A stretch of 24,144 bases of DNA, from assembly GCA_046757465.1 (NCBI GenBank), contig JBHHYH010000049.1, positions 1 through 24,144 of the forward strand, read 5' to 3'. Below are positions 15,689-24,039 of this stretch, in pieces. The notes below the pieces were generated by a model. The model did not search any database. It saw only the letters and a program-made list of their open reading frames with translations, and was not told the origin of the DNA. How positions within the stretch are numbered: position 1 is the stretch's first letter; the number at the start of each line of letters is the position of its first letter. Position numbers and translations under genes: made by a program. The stretch is from Scalindua_A sp046757465. Lineage in GTDB: Bacteria; Planctomycetota; Brocadiia; Brocadiales; Scalinduaceae.

Positions 15689-16378
15689 ATGATAGTTAAG
15701 ATAGACAACGTCTCTAAATCATATAATAAAATTCCCGTAATCAGGGCAATCTCGCTTGATATCGAGAAAGGAGAGAGGGTTGTAATTTTAGGACCATCCG
15801 GTTGCGGCAAGACTACGTTATTGCGGATAATAGCTGGATTAATCCATCCTGATAATGGAAAAGTAATTATAGATGATCAGGTTGTGGCAAAGGATGGGAA
15901 ATGTATCATGGGACCTGAAAAAAGACAGGTAGGTATGGTATTTCAAGACCTTGCCCTCTGGCCGCATATGTCCAATTATAAAAATCTTGAATTTGGTCTG
16001 AAGGCAAAGAAGATTTCAAAGATGGAAAGGAAAAAACGTATTGATGAGGTCTTTGAAAAGACTCAAATGGCCGAATTTAAAAAAGCATATCCTGGAGAAC
16101 TCTCCGGTGGTCAACAACAGAGGATAGCCCTTGCCCGTGCCCTCGTTATGCAACCTAAGATACTCTTAATGGATGAACCCTTATCAAGTCTTGATGCTGA
16201 TCTTAGTCTAACATTGAGAAAGGAAATACTAAGGTTGCAGAGAGAACTTGCGATAACCTTGATTTATGTTACACATGACAGAGAAGAAGCATTCTCTTTA
16301 GCTACAAGAATAGTGGTCGTGGCAAATGGAAGGATTCAAAAGATAGGAAATGTTAGAGAGATATCAGAGTACCTATGA
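15689..16378 (+). CDS. ABC importer ATP-binding protein (short, no TOBE domain)
   Basis: Nucleotide-binding subunit that would power the upstream permease. Walker A GPSGCGKT (35-42), Q-loop Gln86 (VFQDLALWPHM), signature LSGGQ (138-142), Walker B ILLMDEP (158-164), D-loop SSLD and H-loop His196 (VTHD) are all intact. At 229 residues it stops after the ATPase core; iron-type FbpC proteins usually have about 100 further residues forming a TOBE regulatory domain. The ATG at 15689 is chosen because GAAGG lies seven bases upstream; a GTG at 15671 would add six residues encoded by repeat-like DNA. Confidence 0.93.
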   Translation: MIVKIDNVSKSYNKIPVIRAISLDIEKGERVVILGPSGCGKTTLLRIIAGLIHPDNGKVIIDDQVVAKDGKCIMGPEKRQVGMVFQDLALWPHMSNYKNLEFGLKAKKISKMERKKRIDEVFEKTQMAEFKKAYPGELSGGQQQRIALARALVMQPKILLMDEPLSSLDADLSLTLRKEILRLQRELAITLIYVTHDREEAFSLATRIVVVANGRIQKIGNVREISEYL

Positions 16379-16712
16379 CGATTGAAGATTGTAGATTGTC
16401 GATTTGGGATTAAAGGATTGAGGAATTGGAGGATTATTTACTTAATAGAAATATTTTGACCAATTTTGGTGAAAAAAATAAGTATATTCAGGAATTAATC
16501 CTTTAGGATTTTATAAAAGGCTAAAGCCTAAATTCCACTTCCGACTCGTTTTGGTTTGGAGGCAAGAAGCAAGATTTTAAATTCAATAGGTAAAACAAAA
16601 TTTAGGATAAATCTTTGCGTACTTCCTATCCAACGAGCTTTCCCGCCCAAACGTACCATTCGGTACGGGCAAGATGCTGCTCCTACAGCCAAAAATATCT
16701 TAGCGAAATAAT
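16379..16712. other. Intergenic region with degenerate repeats, no gene
   Basis: It begins with short quasi-tandem ATTGAAGATTGTAGATTGTC motifs also seen at about 18991-19026. Then comes a GGCTAAAGCC palindrome near 16519-16529. A GCCCAAACGTACC...GGTACGGGC palindrome (about 16646-16672) precedes a GATGCTGCTCCTACA tail that matches the inner repeat of 5306-5414. No reading frame is convincing. Confidence 0.5.
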
Positions 16713-17513
16713 ATGGGTTTATTCAGGGTTTTAATTATGTCTCTTTTACCCCTTACCATATTTATTAATAATGCATTTGCACTGCGTCCATTTGTAACAA
16801 CTGATGCTGATGTAATGAAAGGAGGAGAGATAGAATTCGTATATAGTTTTTTCGGAATAAAAGAAGAAAAAACTCATGGTAGTGAAGTGCGTACAATAGA
16901 ATTACCTAATTTAAATTTAAACTTTGGATTATTGTGGGATATGGAATTCGATACACAAACCACGGGAGAATTTATAGATGAAGGACGAAAAGGAGGCCTT
17001 GAATTCAGGCAACAACAATTTTCAAACACCGGAGCGTTTTTAAAGAAGGTATGGCACCGGGGGAAGGGGATTATACCAAGTTTTGCCACTGAGACGGGTA
17101 TACTCTTCCCTACAGAAAAAGATAGAGAAAGGATTGATTTTGAGGGTATAGGCATATTTACGTGGGAGTTAGAAAGTGTAACGTTTCATACAACTATAGG
17201 AGGTGCTACAGAGAGAAAGAGAAGGACAAAGACGCTCGGAGATGAAGAGTTTGAGGTTGAAGAGACGAGAGGCGTACTTATATATGGAGGTATAGTTGAT
17301 TATGAAGTCAGCAAGACAAAGGGTCTTCATCTCGTATCGGAATACAGTCTGGAGAAGGTGGAAAAGCAAAACATCGAACATCAGGTATTAGGTGGAATTG
17401 TGTGGGAGGGGCCATGGAATATGGATTTTGACATTGCTACCTTCTGGGGACTTAATAGCGATAGCATCGACTGGGGAATGACTACCGGTGTGACTATAAT
17501 TATTGGAAAATGA
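16713..17513 (+). CDS. Probable outer-membrane beta-barrel protein
   Basis: A signal peptide (MGLFRVLIMSLLPLTIFINN, cleavage after AFA at about residue 23) is followed by alternating amphipathic strands with charged turns. Examples are GEIEFVYSFFGIKEE, LNLNFGLLWDMEFDTQTTGE, GIFTWELESVTFHTTIGGAT and GLHLVSEYSLEKV. The last strand, MTTGVTIIIGK, ends near the C-terminus as in barrels. The pattern recalls the MetA-type/transporter-like barrel group (Phenol_MetA_deg), but I cannot identify it firmly or give a substrate. The start could instead be ATG 16737, which has CAGG nine bases upstream. Its TGA overlaps the ATG of the cytochrome gene (ATGA), so the two are translationally coupled. Confidence 0.7.
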   Translation: MGLFRVLIMSLLPLTIFINNAFALRPFVTTDADVMKGGEIEFVYSFFGIKEEKTHGSEVRTIELPNLNLNFGLLWDMEFDTQTTGEFIDEGRKGGLEFRQQQFSNTGAFLKKVWHRGKGIIPSFATETGILFPTEKDRERIDFEGIGIFTWELESVTFHTTIGGATERKRRTKTLGDEEFEVEETRGVLIYGGIVDYEVSKTKGLHLVSEYSLEKVEKQNIEHQVLGGIVWEGPWNMDFDIATFWGLNSDSIDWGMTTGVTIIIGK

Positions 17514-17857
17514 AAACACTTTATCTTGTCCAAACAATTTTAACCGTTTTTCTGTTGTTTATTCAGCCACTTATTTCTGGCTGTGCAATGACGACTTCAA
17601 GGGATATTTACAATGAAGATACAAGGTTAAGTGATCGGTATGTTTTTCAAGACAAATGTTCTAAATGTCATGAGTTGCCGGACATTGAGGCATATCCTTA
17701 TTCTCCAGACGATTGGACAAAGATAGTCGACTTCATGCTCGAGACAAAAGAGGCTGAACAACATATATCAATGGAAGAGGCAGAAGAGATAAAGAGTTTC
17801 CTTAGAAGGCATTCAATTTTCAATCATCCACCATTACCCAATAAAAGAGAAGAATAG
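17510..17857 (+). CDS. Mono-haem c-type cytochrome lipoprotein
   Basis: The lipoprotein signal ends in LISGC (Cys25). One haem-attachment motif, CSKCH (50-54), is followed by WTKIVDFM, whose Met76 is in the usual position for the sixth haem ligand, and a terminal EEAEEIKSFL helix, as in small class I cytochromes. At 115 residues it is a simple electron carrier tethered to a membrane facing the periplasm. It overlaps the upstream barrel gene by four bases and is followed 32 bases later by the phosphoesterase, so all three are probably co-transcribed. Confidence 0.88.
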   Translation: MKTLYLVQTILTVFLLFIQPLISGCAMTTSRDIYNEDTRLSDRYVFQDKCSKCHELPDIEAYPYSPDDWTKIVDFMLETKEAEQHISMEEAEEIKSFLRRHSIFNHPPLPNKREE

Positions 17858-17889
17858 AAATAAGCAATATTCTTAAAGGAGGTTTACAA

Positions 17890-18984
17890 ATGAAAGAAGA
17901 AACAGTACAAAATACAATTTCACAACTTGAAGAAGGATTAAATCGAAGAGATTTTATGAAATACGGAGTAGGGCTTGGTAAAGCCATATTCATAGGAGGG
18001 GTGTTAATCGGGAATTTCACTGGGTGTACGACTGCGTCGAAACAAGTCAAAAAAACTAAGGCTGGTAAGGAAACGCCTATCAAGTTTGCCCACATAACAG
18101 ACACACATGTTACATTTGTAGGCAAGAATGGTACTGCCCTGAAGGAGGAAAGCTTCAACATCTTCAGGGATATCATAGGCCAGATAAACGAGATGGGCGA
18201 CATAGATTTCATCCTCTTTGGCGGTGATAATATAAATAACACAGACCCGGGTACAAAAGGATTTGATGAGTTCATGCATATCATGTCAGGTGTTAAGGTT
18301 CCCTACCTTGCCCAATTCGGCAATCGTGAGTCATCTCCCATTCCTCCCGGGATCGCACTATCAAAGGAGCAGTATGCCGAGAAGATGAAGGGCCATGGAC
18401 TGGATGCAGGCTGTTATGCATGGAGCGTGTCACCTGTGCCGGGCCTGAGAATATTGGGATTAGATACCTCAATAATCGATCATGATAATGGTGAAATCCC
18501 ACAGACGGAACTCAAGTGGATTACGGAAGAGATTACTAGATATCCACACGACATGATTGTCACACTCAGTCATCATCTCTTCCTTCCAACATGGGGAAGC
18601 AAGGATATACCAAAGTGGAAGAAGAAATATCTCCTGAAGAACCATCAGGAAGTCAATACTATTCTTGAGGGTACCTCTCAGGTCAAGATGTGTTTAACAG
18701 GACATCATCACATCTCAAAGATTCAGACAGTTAATGGACTTCATTATATTGCATCTCCTGCAGCTGTTCAGTACCCACACGCCTTCAGGACGATAACGAT
18801 TAATAGAAATGAAGCAAGACTTCAATTCCATCAGGTCAGAGAGCAAAGGATTATTAAACTGGGAAAGAAATTTTTATTAACAAGCAAAAATGCTGAAGAA
18901 TACGCAGGAGGCAAAGCTGAAGACATACTGGCCTACTGTCATGGCGGCAAACATGATAATAATGTCACATTAAAACTTAGGTGA
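17890..18984 (+). CDS. Tat-exported metallophosphoesterase (possible lipoprotein)
   Basis: A twin-arginine signal NRRDFMK (18-24) precedes a hydrophobic stretch ending FTGC (Cys46), so the folded enzyme may be exported by Tat and then lipidated. The calcineurin-like metal-site motifs follow in order: Asp71-Thr-His73, GGDN (Asp113), GNRE (144-147), LSHH (227-229) and GHHH (271-274). The family consensus at the third motif is GNH(D/E), where the His helps catalysis; here it is Arg146. The remaining ligands are intact, so metal binding is likely while activity may be altered. The substrate is unknown. AAGGAGG lies just upstream. As last gene of the cluster it shares a transcript with the cytochrome. 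Confidence 0.9.
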   Translation: MKEETVQNTISQLEEGLNRRDFMKYGVGLGKAIFIGGVLIGNFTGCTTASKQVKKTKAGKETPIKFAHITDTHVTFVGKNGTALKEESFNIFRDIIGQINEMGDIDFILFGGDNINNTDPGTKGFDEFMHIMSGVKVPYLAQFGNRESSPIPPGIALSKEQYAEKMKGHGLDAGCYAWSVSPVPGLRILGLDTSIIDHDNGEIPQTELKWITEEITRYPHDMIVTLSHHLFLPTWGSKDIPKWKKKYLLKNHQEVNTILEGTSQVKMCLTGHHHISKIQTVNGLHYIASPAAVQYPHAFRTITINRNEARLQFHQVREQRIIKLGKKFLLTSKNAEEYAGGKAEDILAYCHGGKHDNNVTLKLR

Positions 18985-19079
18985 GCAATTCACAATTGAA
19001 GATTGGATATTGATGATTGTAGATTTGATGTTTAAAAATACATAAGTTTTGATTAAAGAGTTAAATGGGAAATTGTGCG

Positions 19080-20000
19080 TCAGTTTATAATTACACTCGA
19101 ATTCTTAATTTCACCATCAAAATCCATAAAGTAGTAGTTTTTATCAGATGAATAAATTTGGCTCTTAGAATAGTTTATTGTCCTACCGTTAATATCTGCT
19201 ACCAATCTGGGAGTGGCTTTAAGAGTTGCAGGCAAACCAGTTTCGTATCTGCCAACTATTGCCAAATATCTAGAAATTGGAAAAGCTACTTCTGTGTTTT
19301 TATGCCTAAAACCAAGAGCAATAGCTTTCGATTCGCTTGCAGAAATTAAAGTTATCGGGTGGTCTGATGTTACGAACTCGCCAACTTTTGAATTTGATAT
19401 TAGCATCGTCCAGTTCCTTTTAAAAAAAGACGGAAGAACCTTGTCAAACACACTTAGTTCCGTATATACGAAACTATGCGAAGGTATTTCTATAGTATAT
19501 CTCTTTTCGTCAATAAAGCTTTTCATCGCATGGTAATCTAGATCATACTTTTCACCAGTTGACTTCTCCAGCTTTTTCATTTGACTCATATAAATATCTT
19601 CATTTGAAACGACTATATCCATAATTTGTTCGTAAGTTCTTTTCTTCGCATCTCCAAAGTTTTCCCTGAAACGGAGATTTCGAATTGCAAGAAGGCACAT
19701 GAAGTTTATTAAACATGAAAAATCTTCTTCATCTGGGAATTGCTTATTATTAATAATTCGTTTAAAAGCAGTTGCAGTAATGCCTTCGAACCCTGACAGA
19801 GCATTTTCTACTTCGTTTTCATTTCCTTTGATTTCGACTCGATTAAAGTCTCTCTGTGACGCAACATTACGCGGGTTTGTTTCAAACGATTTTTTTCGTG
19901 TTTTGTCAAAAACGTAAATTTTACCTTTAGACCCACCAGATTTGGTGAAACCTGACAAATAGAACCTGGAAACATAATGATGATTTCTTGGGTTATTCAT
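19080..20000 (-). CDS. DUF4238 protein
   Basis: A 306-residue soluble protein beginning MNNPRNHHYVSRFYLSGFT, the hallmark N-terminus of DUF4238, then KIYVFDKTRKKSFETNPRNV, a helical middle section, and VGEFVTSDHPITLI followed by AFPISRYLAIVG, also typical. The family function is unknown; members are common in accessory and mobile regions. The His7-His8 pair and SDHP motif could be functional. The start has no Shine-Dalgarno. Its stop faces the metallophosphoesterase gene 95 bases away across low-complexity ATTG-type repeats. It lies downstream of the FRG gene and may be co-transcribed. Confidence 0.85.
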   Translation of the reverse strand: MNNPRNHHYVSRFYLSGFTKSGGSKGKIYVFDKTRKKSFETNPRNVASQRDFNRVEIKGNENEVENALSGFEGITATAFKRIINNKQFPDEEDFSCLINFMCLLAIRNLRFRENFGDAKKRTYEQIMDIVVSNEDIYMSQMKKLEKSTGEKYDLDYHAMKSFIDEKRYTIEIPSHSFVYTELSVFDKVLPSFFKRNWTMLISNSKVGEFVTSDHPITLISASESKAIALGFRHKNTEVAFPISRYLAIVGRYETGLPATLKATPRLVADINGRTINYSKSQIYSSDKNYYFMDFDGEIKNSSVIIN

Positions 20001-20019
20001 ATTTCATACACATACATAA

Positions 20020-20088
20020 AACGACCGAGCTAAGGCGCAACTGAAAGCGCCAGCTTTTGGTTGTTGCTCTTAAACGATATGTTAGAGT
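20020..20088 (-). other. Possible degenerate attC between two accessory genes
   Basis: Read on the minus strand the segment begins CTCTAAC right at the stop of the FRG gene and ends at a GTT. Internal arms pair: taag/ctta, gcaac/gttgc (20037-20041 with 20063-20067) and aaagc/gctttt (20044-20048 with 20053-20057), with unpaired bases between. Size and position after a stop codon resemble attC, but the outer boxes do not match either cassette start, so this is tentative. Confidence 0.3.
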
Positions 20089-20921
20089 TCTCTATCTCTT
20101 AAATGAATTTCCCGTAATGCCATGGTCTCCATGAGGCTCTCTTCCGAGCCAAAGAGTGACAATGCATTAATGTTGTAACGATCCAGCATCTTTAAGACCT
20201 GCAACCGTTCAGAATATGGAATATTGAACTTCCACAGAAGATCCTGGTCCGTATCACATCGCGCAAATGCGGCTTCGTGTGATACATACATCCATTCGTC
20301 ATTATCCTGAACGATACATACCGTATATTGGCTCTGCTGAATAAAATGCCTTCTGTCTGTCTTGACATAGGGTCCAAATATATAGATGCAAGGTATGTCG
20401 TTGCCCCTACTCTTTAGTCCTATGGAACTGCTAGACTCCAAGTAGACATAGATTGACACGTCGTTCTTGCAGCGTGTGGCTTGTCTAAATGCAAAGTAAG
20501 CTGCAACGTATGGTGAACTGCTCCAATCGAGAAATGGTGACGGAAAGCCATAGTGCCGTAGGTAAACCATGTAGCTATACGTATCATGGAAATCAGTGGA
20601 TGAACCAAGTGCATGCGGCATAAGCGTGTTGTTTTCGTTAAGCCATTTTTCGAATTGGTCCGGGTACGAAAGTGTACTCCAGTTGACTCCCGTGTAAGAC
20701 TCAATCTGCGGCCTCACCACAAAAATCAAGTGGTGATATTTCTTCAGTGAAAGTCCATTGCCTTGCCAATTTCTCTCAATAGTAGTTGAGAGGCTCCAAT
20801 TATGATCGCTCTGTCCACGATAAAGGAACTTCGACCTGGACTTCTGTTGAAGCCGATCGTTCTCGATAGCTTTAATCTTATCTTCAAATTCTTCCCAATT
20901 GTTTACACTGATTTCTTGCAT
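20082..20921 (-). CDS. FRG-domain protein
   Basis: 279 residues with the FRG domain: FLYRGQSDHNWSLSTTIERN (32-51), which includes the RGQ motif at 35-37, and YLRHYGFPSPFLDWSSSPYV followed by AAYFAF. The domain is named for its Phe/Tyr-Arg-Gly core and its function is not established; such genes are frequent in accessory islands. No signal peptide is present. The ATG at 20921 is chosen because it sits just before the family-like opening (EISVNNWEEFEDKI). An upstream TTG at 20996 would add 25 residues without similarity. The ribosome binding site is poor at both. Confidence 0.85.
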   Translation of the reverse strand: MQEISVNNWEEFEDKIKAIENDRLQQKSRSKFLYRGQSDHNWSLSTTIERNWQGNGLSLKKYHHLIFVVRPQIESYTGVNWSTLSYPDQFEKWLNENNTLMPHALGSSTDFHDTYSYMVYLRHYGFPSPFLDWSSSPYVAAYFAFRQATRCKNDVSIYVYLESSSSIGLKSRGNDIPCIYIFGPYVKTDRRHFIQQSQYTVCIVQDNDEWMYVSHEAAFARCDTDQDLLWKFNIPYSERLQVLKMLDRYNINALSLFGSEESLMETMALREIHLRDREL

Positions 20922-21121
20922 CTTGATAACTCTACAAGCTATGATATAGTTTTTGGATAACACCACTTTTGTAATGATATCCAGAAGAACCGACAAAGGA
21001 TATGCTGCGAGCCCGCTACTTCTTTCTTAGAATACTTGTTTTCCTCTTTAACTACAAAAGTAATGCGTAAATCTACGTTTGCGGTCTTTTTCAATATCTT
21101 TCTGCAAGTGTGGAAAATGCT

Positions 21122-23929
21122 TTATCTTTTGTGAATATTCCACACAAAACCTATATCTTCTAAACGTTTGATACGATCTTTGCTAAGTTTATTATCTCGA
21201 TGATTATTACGTTGTCTGTTAACCCAAGTAGCAAGTTTTTTGTCTTCTGGCCATCTTGCAGGTACATTACAATGTCCATGATTTCTCTTATATTCTTTTA
21301 GTGCAGCAAACATTTCTTCCCATTGTGCTTCAAGTTGATCCCAAATAAAACCTATATCATCTAAGTGTTTGATACGGTCTTTACTAAGTTTCGCTTTTCT
21401 TGTACGTTGTGTACCCACCCAAGTCCCAAGCTGTTCGTTTTCTGGCCATATTGTAGGCACATTACAATGTTTATGCTTATTCTTATATTCTTTTAGTGCA
21501 GCAAACATTTCTTCCCATTGTGCTTCAAGCTGACCCCACACAAAGCCTATATCTTCTAATCGTTTGGTGCGGTCTTCACTAAGTTTTCCATTCCTATATT
21601 TTGCACGTTGATTATTTACCCAAGTCCCAAGCTGTTCGTTTTCCGGCCATATTGCAGGCACATTACAATGTTTATGCTTATTCTTATATTCTTTTAGTGC
21701 AGTAAACATTTCTTCCCATTCTGCTTCATGTAGATTCCACATAAAGCCTATATCTTTCAAACGTTTTTTACGATCATTACTAAGTTTTCCATTCCTATAT
21801 TTTGCACGTTGAAAATCTACCCAAGTAGCAAGTTGTTTGTTTTCTTGCCACCGTTGAGGAACATTACAATCTCCAAATTGTTCTTTGTATTTTATTAACT
21901 CTCCATATCTCATATCCCATGTAAATCCCAACTTTTCTATACACACTGCAGTAATTGATTCTTGAAGAGTCTTGAGTGAGATATCTACACCAATAATATC
22001 TATAGGATCAACAATTACACCACCATCTCCGTCTCCCTTTCCCTTATCCTCCTGTATTTGTCTGATAATATCAGCCAGGACTTCATCCTGTTCCTGCAGT
22101 GCCTGTAATACATTCCAGACTTCTCCAAAATCTGCTTTGGCTACGGCATCTTCTATGCTTTCCCCTGTTGTTATTTCCAGATAAAGTGGAACCAGTATAT
22201 ACCCAAGAACTTTATCATGATTATGAGGGTCTTTTCTCATTGCCCGCCCTGTTGCCTGTACTATATCCACCTTGCTCTTCTTGGGTGACATGAATGCTAC
22301 CATGTCAACAGATGGCAAATCTACACCTTCTGTAAGACAGCGTGCATTGGAAATAACCGAATAATCAGAGTCCTTAAATTCATTTATAATGCTCTCTCTA
22401 CTGGCAGTAGGCATAGTCCCGTTTACGTGAAATACATTAAACTCAGGTAATTGCGTATTGATTCCCTCAGAACCTTGCCCAGTAAACGATTTTGCTGTAG
22501 CTACTGATCTATGAAAAGTAAATATACGCCTGATGTTATATTTGCCTATAGCTTCTTTAAAAGCAATCTGATTCGCAATCAGTTGGGCATTTACCACATC
22601 GCCATTGATTAATACTTCGCCTCTTTTTAGAAGTTCTTTGTTGACCTGTTCTGAAGTGACCACTGATATAATTACTTTGTAATTGCAGATTATGTCCTGA
22701 CGAGCAGCTTTGGCAAAGGATAATTGGTGTGTAACTTCGCCATATACATCAGGATTGTCCATGGAGTAAACAAGGGCAAAATCTCCTTCTTCATTCCTTT
22801 TGTTTAAATTGTAGTGTCTGGGAGTAGCCGTAAGGAATAGCCGTTTCTTGATGCACAAATTATCATCTTTCAGTGCAAAGCCAAACTTTTTTCCTCCTCT
22901 CCCTGCTGTCTTGTGTGCTTCATCAAAGATTCCAAGATCAAACCAAGAATTACTGTCCATTCCTTCTGCGACAATGTGAGCAGACTGATATGTAGAGAAT
23001 AAAATTTTGACACTTTTAGTATTTTGAGAAAGAAACTGTTTTACATCACTGCTTTCAGTAGTAACCGCAAAATCCAGATCTGACCGATTAACTTTTATAC
23101 TATCAAGTTCCTTACTTGCAACAGTAAGATCAGAACAAACACATAAATAGGAAAGATGCTGCCATTCTGTCTCTCTAAGCCATTCATGCAGGGTTTGCCT
23201 GACAAGTATCAGGGATGGAAGAAGAACTAAAATATTGTAACATCCCATTCGCTCAGAAACCCATAAAGAAACAAGTGTCTTGCCAGTACCACAAGCCATG
23301 AGGACGGTAGTACGATCTTCATGTTTTAAGGCAATGAGTATATCCTTAATGGACTCATCTTGATGAGGTTGAGGTGTCTTTCGCTCTATATCTAAAACAC
23401 CACTCTGTAGCCATTTTAGAATAGTCTCAAAATCATTTCGATCCAAACGATCAAGATCATTGCCTCGTATACAATAAAATCCTGTACGTTCGTTTATTAC
23501 TGAAGTAATGTCATTGCTGTTAGTAAATAAAACACGCTGGCTGACATTATCTGTAAGTCCCATAAATGTTGACAGATCACCCCATGTAATTGATTTACGG
23601 TCTGTACGGAATTTTGCTTGATAAGCATTAAACTCATCTGATACTGTTTTGAACACACCATCAACACCCATGTCTTTCTGATTAGTACCTAAAGATAAGT
23701 CTTTCTTTATTCTGGCAGGGATACATTTAAATGGCCATACTTCTTCTGCCTGTTCAATCTTTTGAGTAAAGAAATAAGCTTCGGCAAATACTTCAAAAGC
23801 ATCGCCACACTCTTTTTCGGTGGGTAAATCTGCAATCCGCTTTTCTAATTCCGTAAAACTTGAAAGATTATTAAATAACCCAGCTTTAAGAAAGAAACTG
23901 GTTTTATGGTGTTTAGGTAGCATTGACAT
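21122..23929 (-). CDS. Nuclease-helicase (Mrr-like plus SF2 helicase) with helicase-associated repeats
   Basis: A 935-residue protein with three parts. Residues about 35-185 look like a Mrr-type restriction-endonuclease domain (Glu46/50, Asp90 in MGVDGVF, Gln104-Ala-Lys106). Residues about 186-620 form a superfamily-2 helicase/translocase: Walker A ACGTGKT (212-218), DEAH (336-339), TATP (367-370), and QATGRAMR motif VI (558-565). Residues 667-935 are four tandem helicase-associated repeats of 65-72 residues, each with HCNVP- or DCNVP-, LxTWV- and DIGFxW-type signatures. Such proteins act on DNA and are often found in mobile or defence regions; a type I/III restriction-like role is an inference, as no methyltransferase or specificity gene is in the window. 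The ATG has no Shine-Dalgarno, but a promoter candidate lies 43 bases upstream. Confidence 0.9.
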   Translation of the reverse strand: MSMLPKHHKTSFFLKAGLFNNLSSFTELEKRIADLPTEKECGDAFEVFAEAYFFTQKIEQAEEVWPFKCIPARIKKDLSLGTNQKDMGVDGVFKTVSDEFNAYQAKFRTDRKSITWGDLSTFMGLTDNVSQRVLFTNSNDITSVINERTGFYCIRGNDLDRLDRNDFETILKWLQSGVLDIERKTPQPHQDESIKDILIALKHEDRTTVLMACGTGKTLVSLWVSERMGCYNILVLLPSLILVRQTLHEWLRETEWQHLSYLCVCSDLTVASKELDSIKVNRSDLDFAVTTESSDVKQFLSQNTKSVKILFSTYQSAHIVAEGMDSNSWFDLGIFDEAHKTAGRGGKKFGFALKDDNLCIKKRLFLTATPRHYNLNKRNEEGDFALVYSMDNPDVYGEVTHQLSFAKAARQDIICNYKVIISVVTSEQVNKELLKRGEVLINGDVVNAQLIANQIAFKEAIGKYNIRRIFTFHRSVATAKSFTGQGSEGINTQLPEFNVFHVNGTMPTASRESIINEFKDSDYSVISNARCLTEGVDLPSVDMVAFMSPKKSKVDIVQATGRAMRKDPHNHDKVLGYILVPLYLEITTGESIEDAVAKADFGEVWNVLQALQEQDEVLADIIRQIQEDKGKGDGDGGVIVDPIDIIGVDISLKTLQESITAVCIEKLGFTWDMRYGELIKYKEQFGDCNVPQRWQENKQLATWVDFQRAKYRNGKLSNDRKKRLKDIGFMWNLHEAEWEEMFTALKEYKNKHKHCNVPAIWPENEQLGTWVNNQRAKYRNGKLSEDRTKRLEDIGFVWGQLEAQWEEMFAALKEYKNKHKHCNVPTIWPENEQLGTWVGTQRTRKAKLSKDRIKHLDDIGFIWDQLEAQWEEMFAALKEYKRNHGHCNVPARWPEDKKLATWVNRQRNNHRDNKLSKDRIKRLEDIGFVWNIHKR
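21125..21931 (-). repeat. Four tandem coding repeats (helicase-associated domain)
   Basis: Units at 21716-21931, 21515-21715, 21320-21514 and 21125-21319 encode repeats 1 to 4. Repeats 2 and 3 are nearly identical in DNA over about 110 bases, offset by 201 bases (about 21420-21530 against 21621-21731), implying recent unit duplication or gene conversion. Confidence 0.85.
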
Positions 23930-23971
23930 ATTTATTAATAATATTAAAATTTTTCAACCTTATTACATTTC

Positions 23972-24000
23972 CGAATAACAAATGTAAAAGTTATTGTCAA
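23972..24000 (-). promoter_or_regulatory. Likely promoter of the nuclease-helicase gene
   Basis: On the minus strand a perfect TTGACA (complement of 23995-24000) is followed after 17 bases by TATTCG (complement of 23972-23977), about 43 bases before the ATG. The -35 box is ideal and the -10 box weak. Confidence 0.45.
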
Positions 24001-24039
24001 TTAGAAAATGCCGGTATATCTTATTAGGAAGAAAAGGGG

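Noticed and set aside
21125..21931. CRISPR-like array suggested by regularly spaced repeats
   Set aside because: The repeats are in frame, about 200 bases long and encode helicase-associated domains; there are no short repeats with unique spacers.
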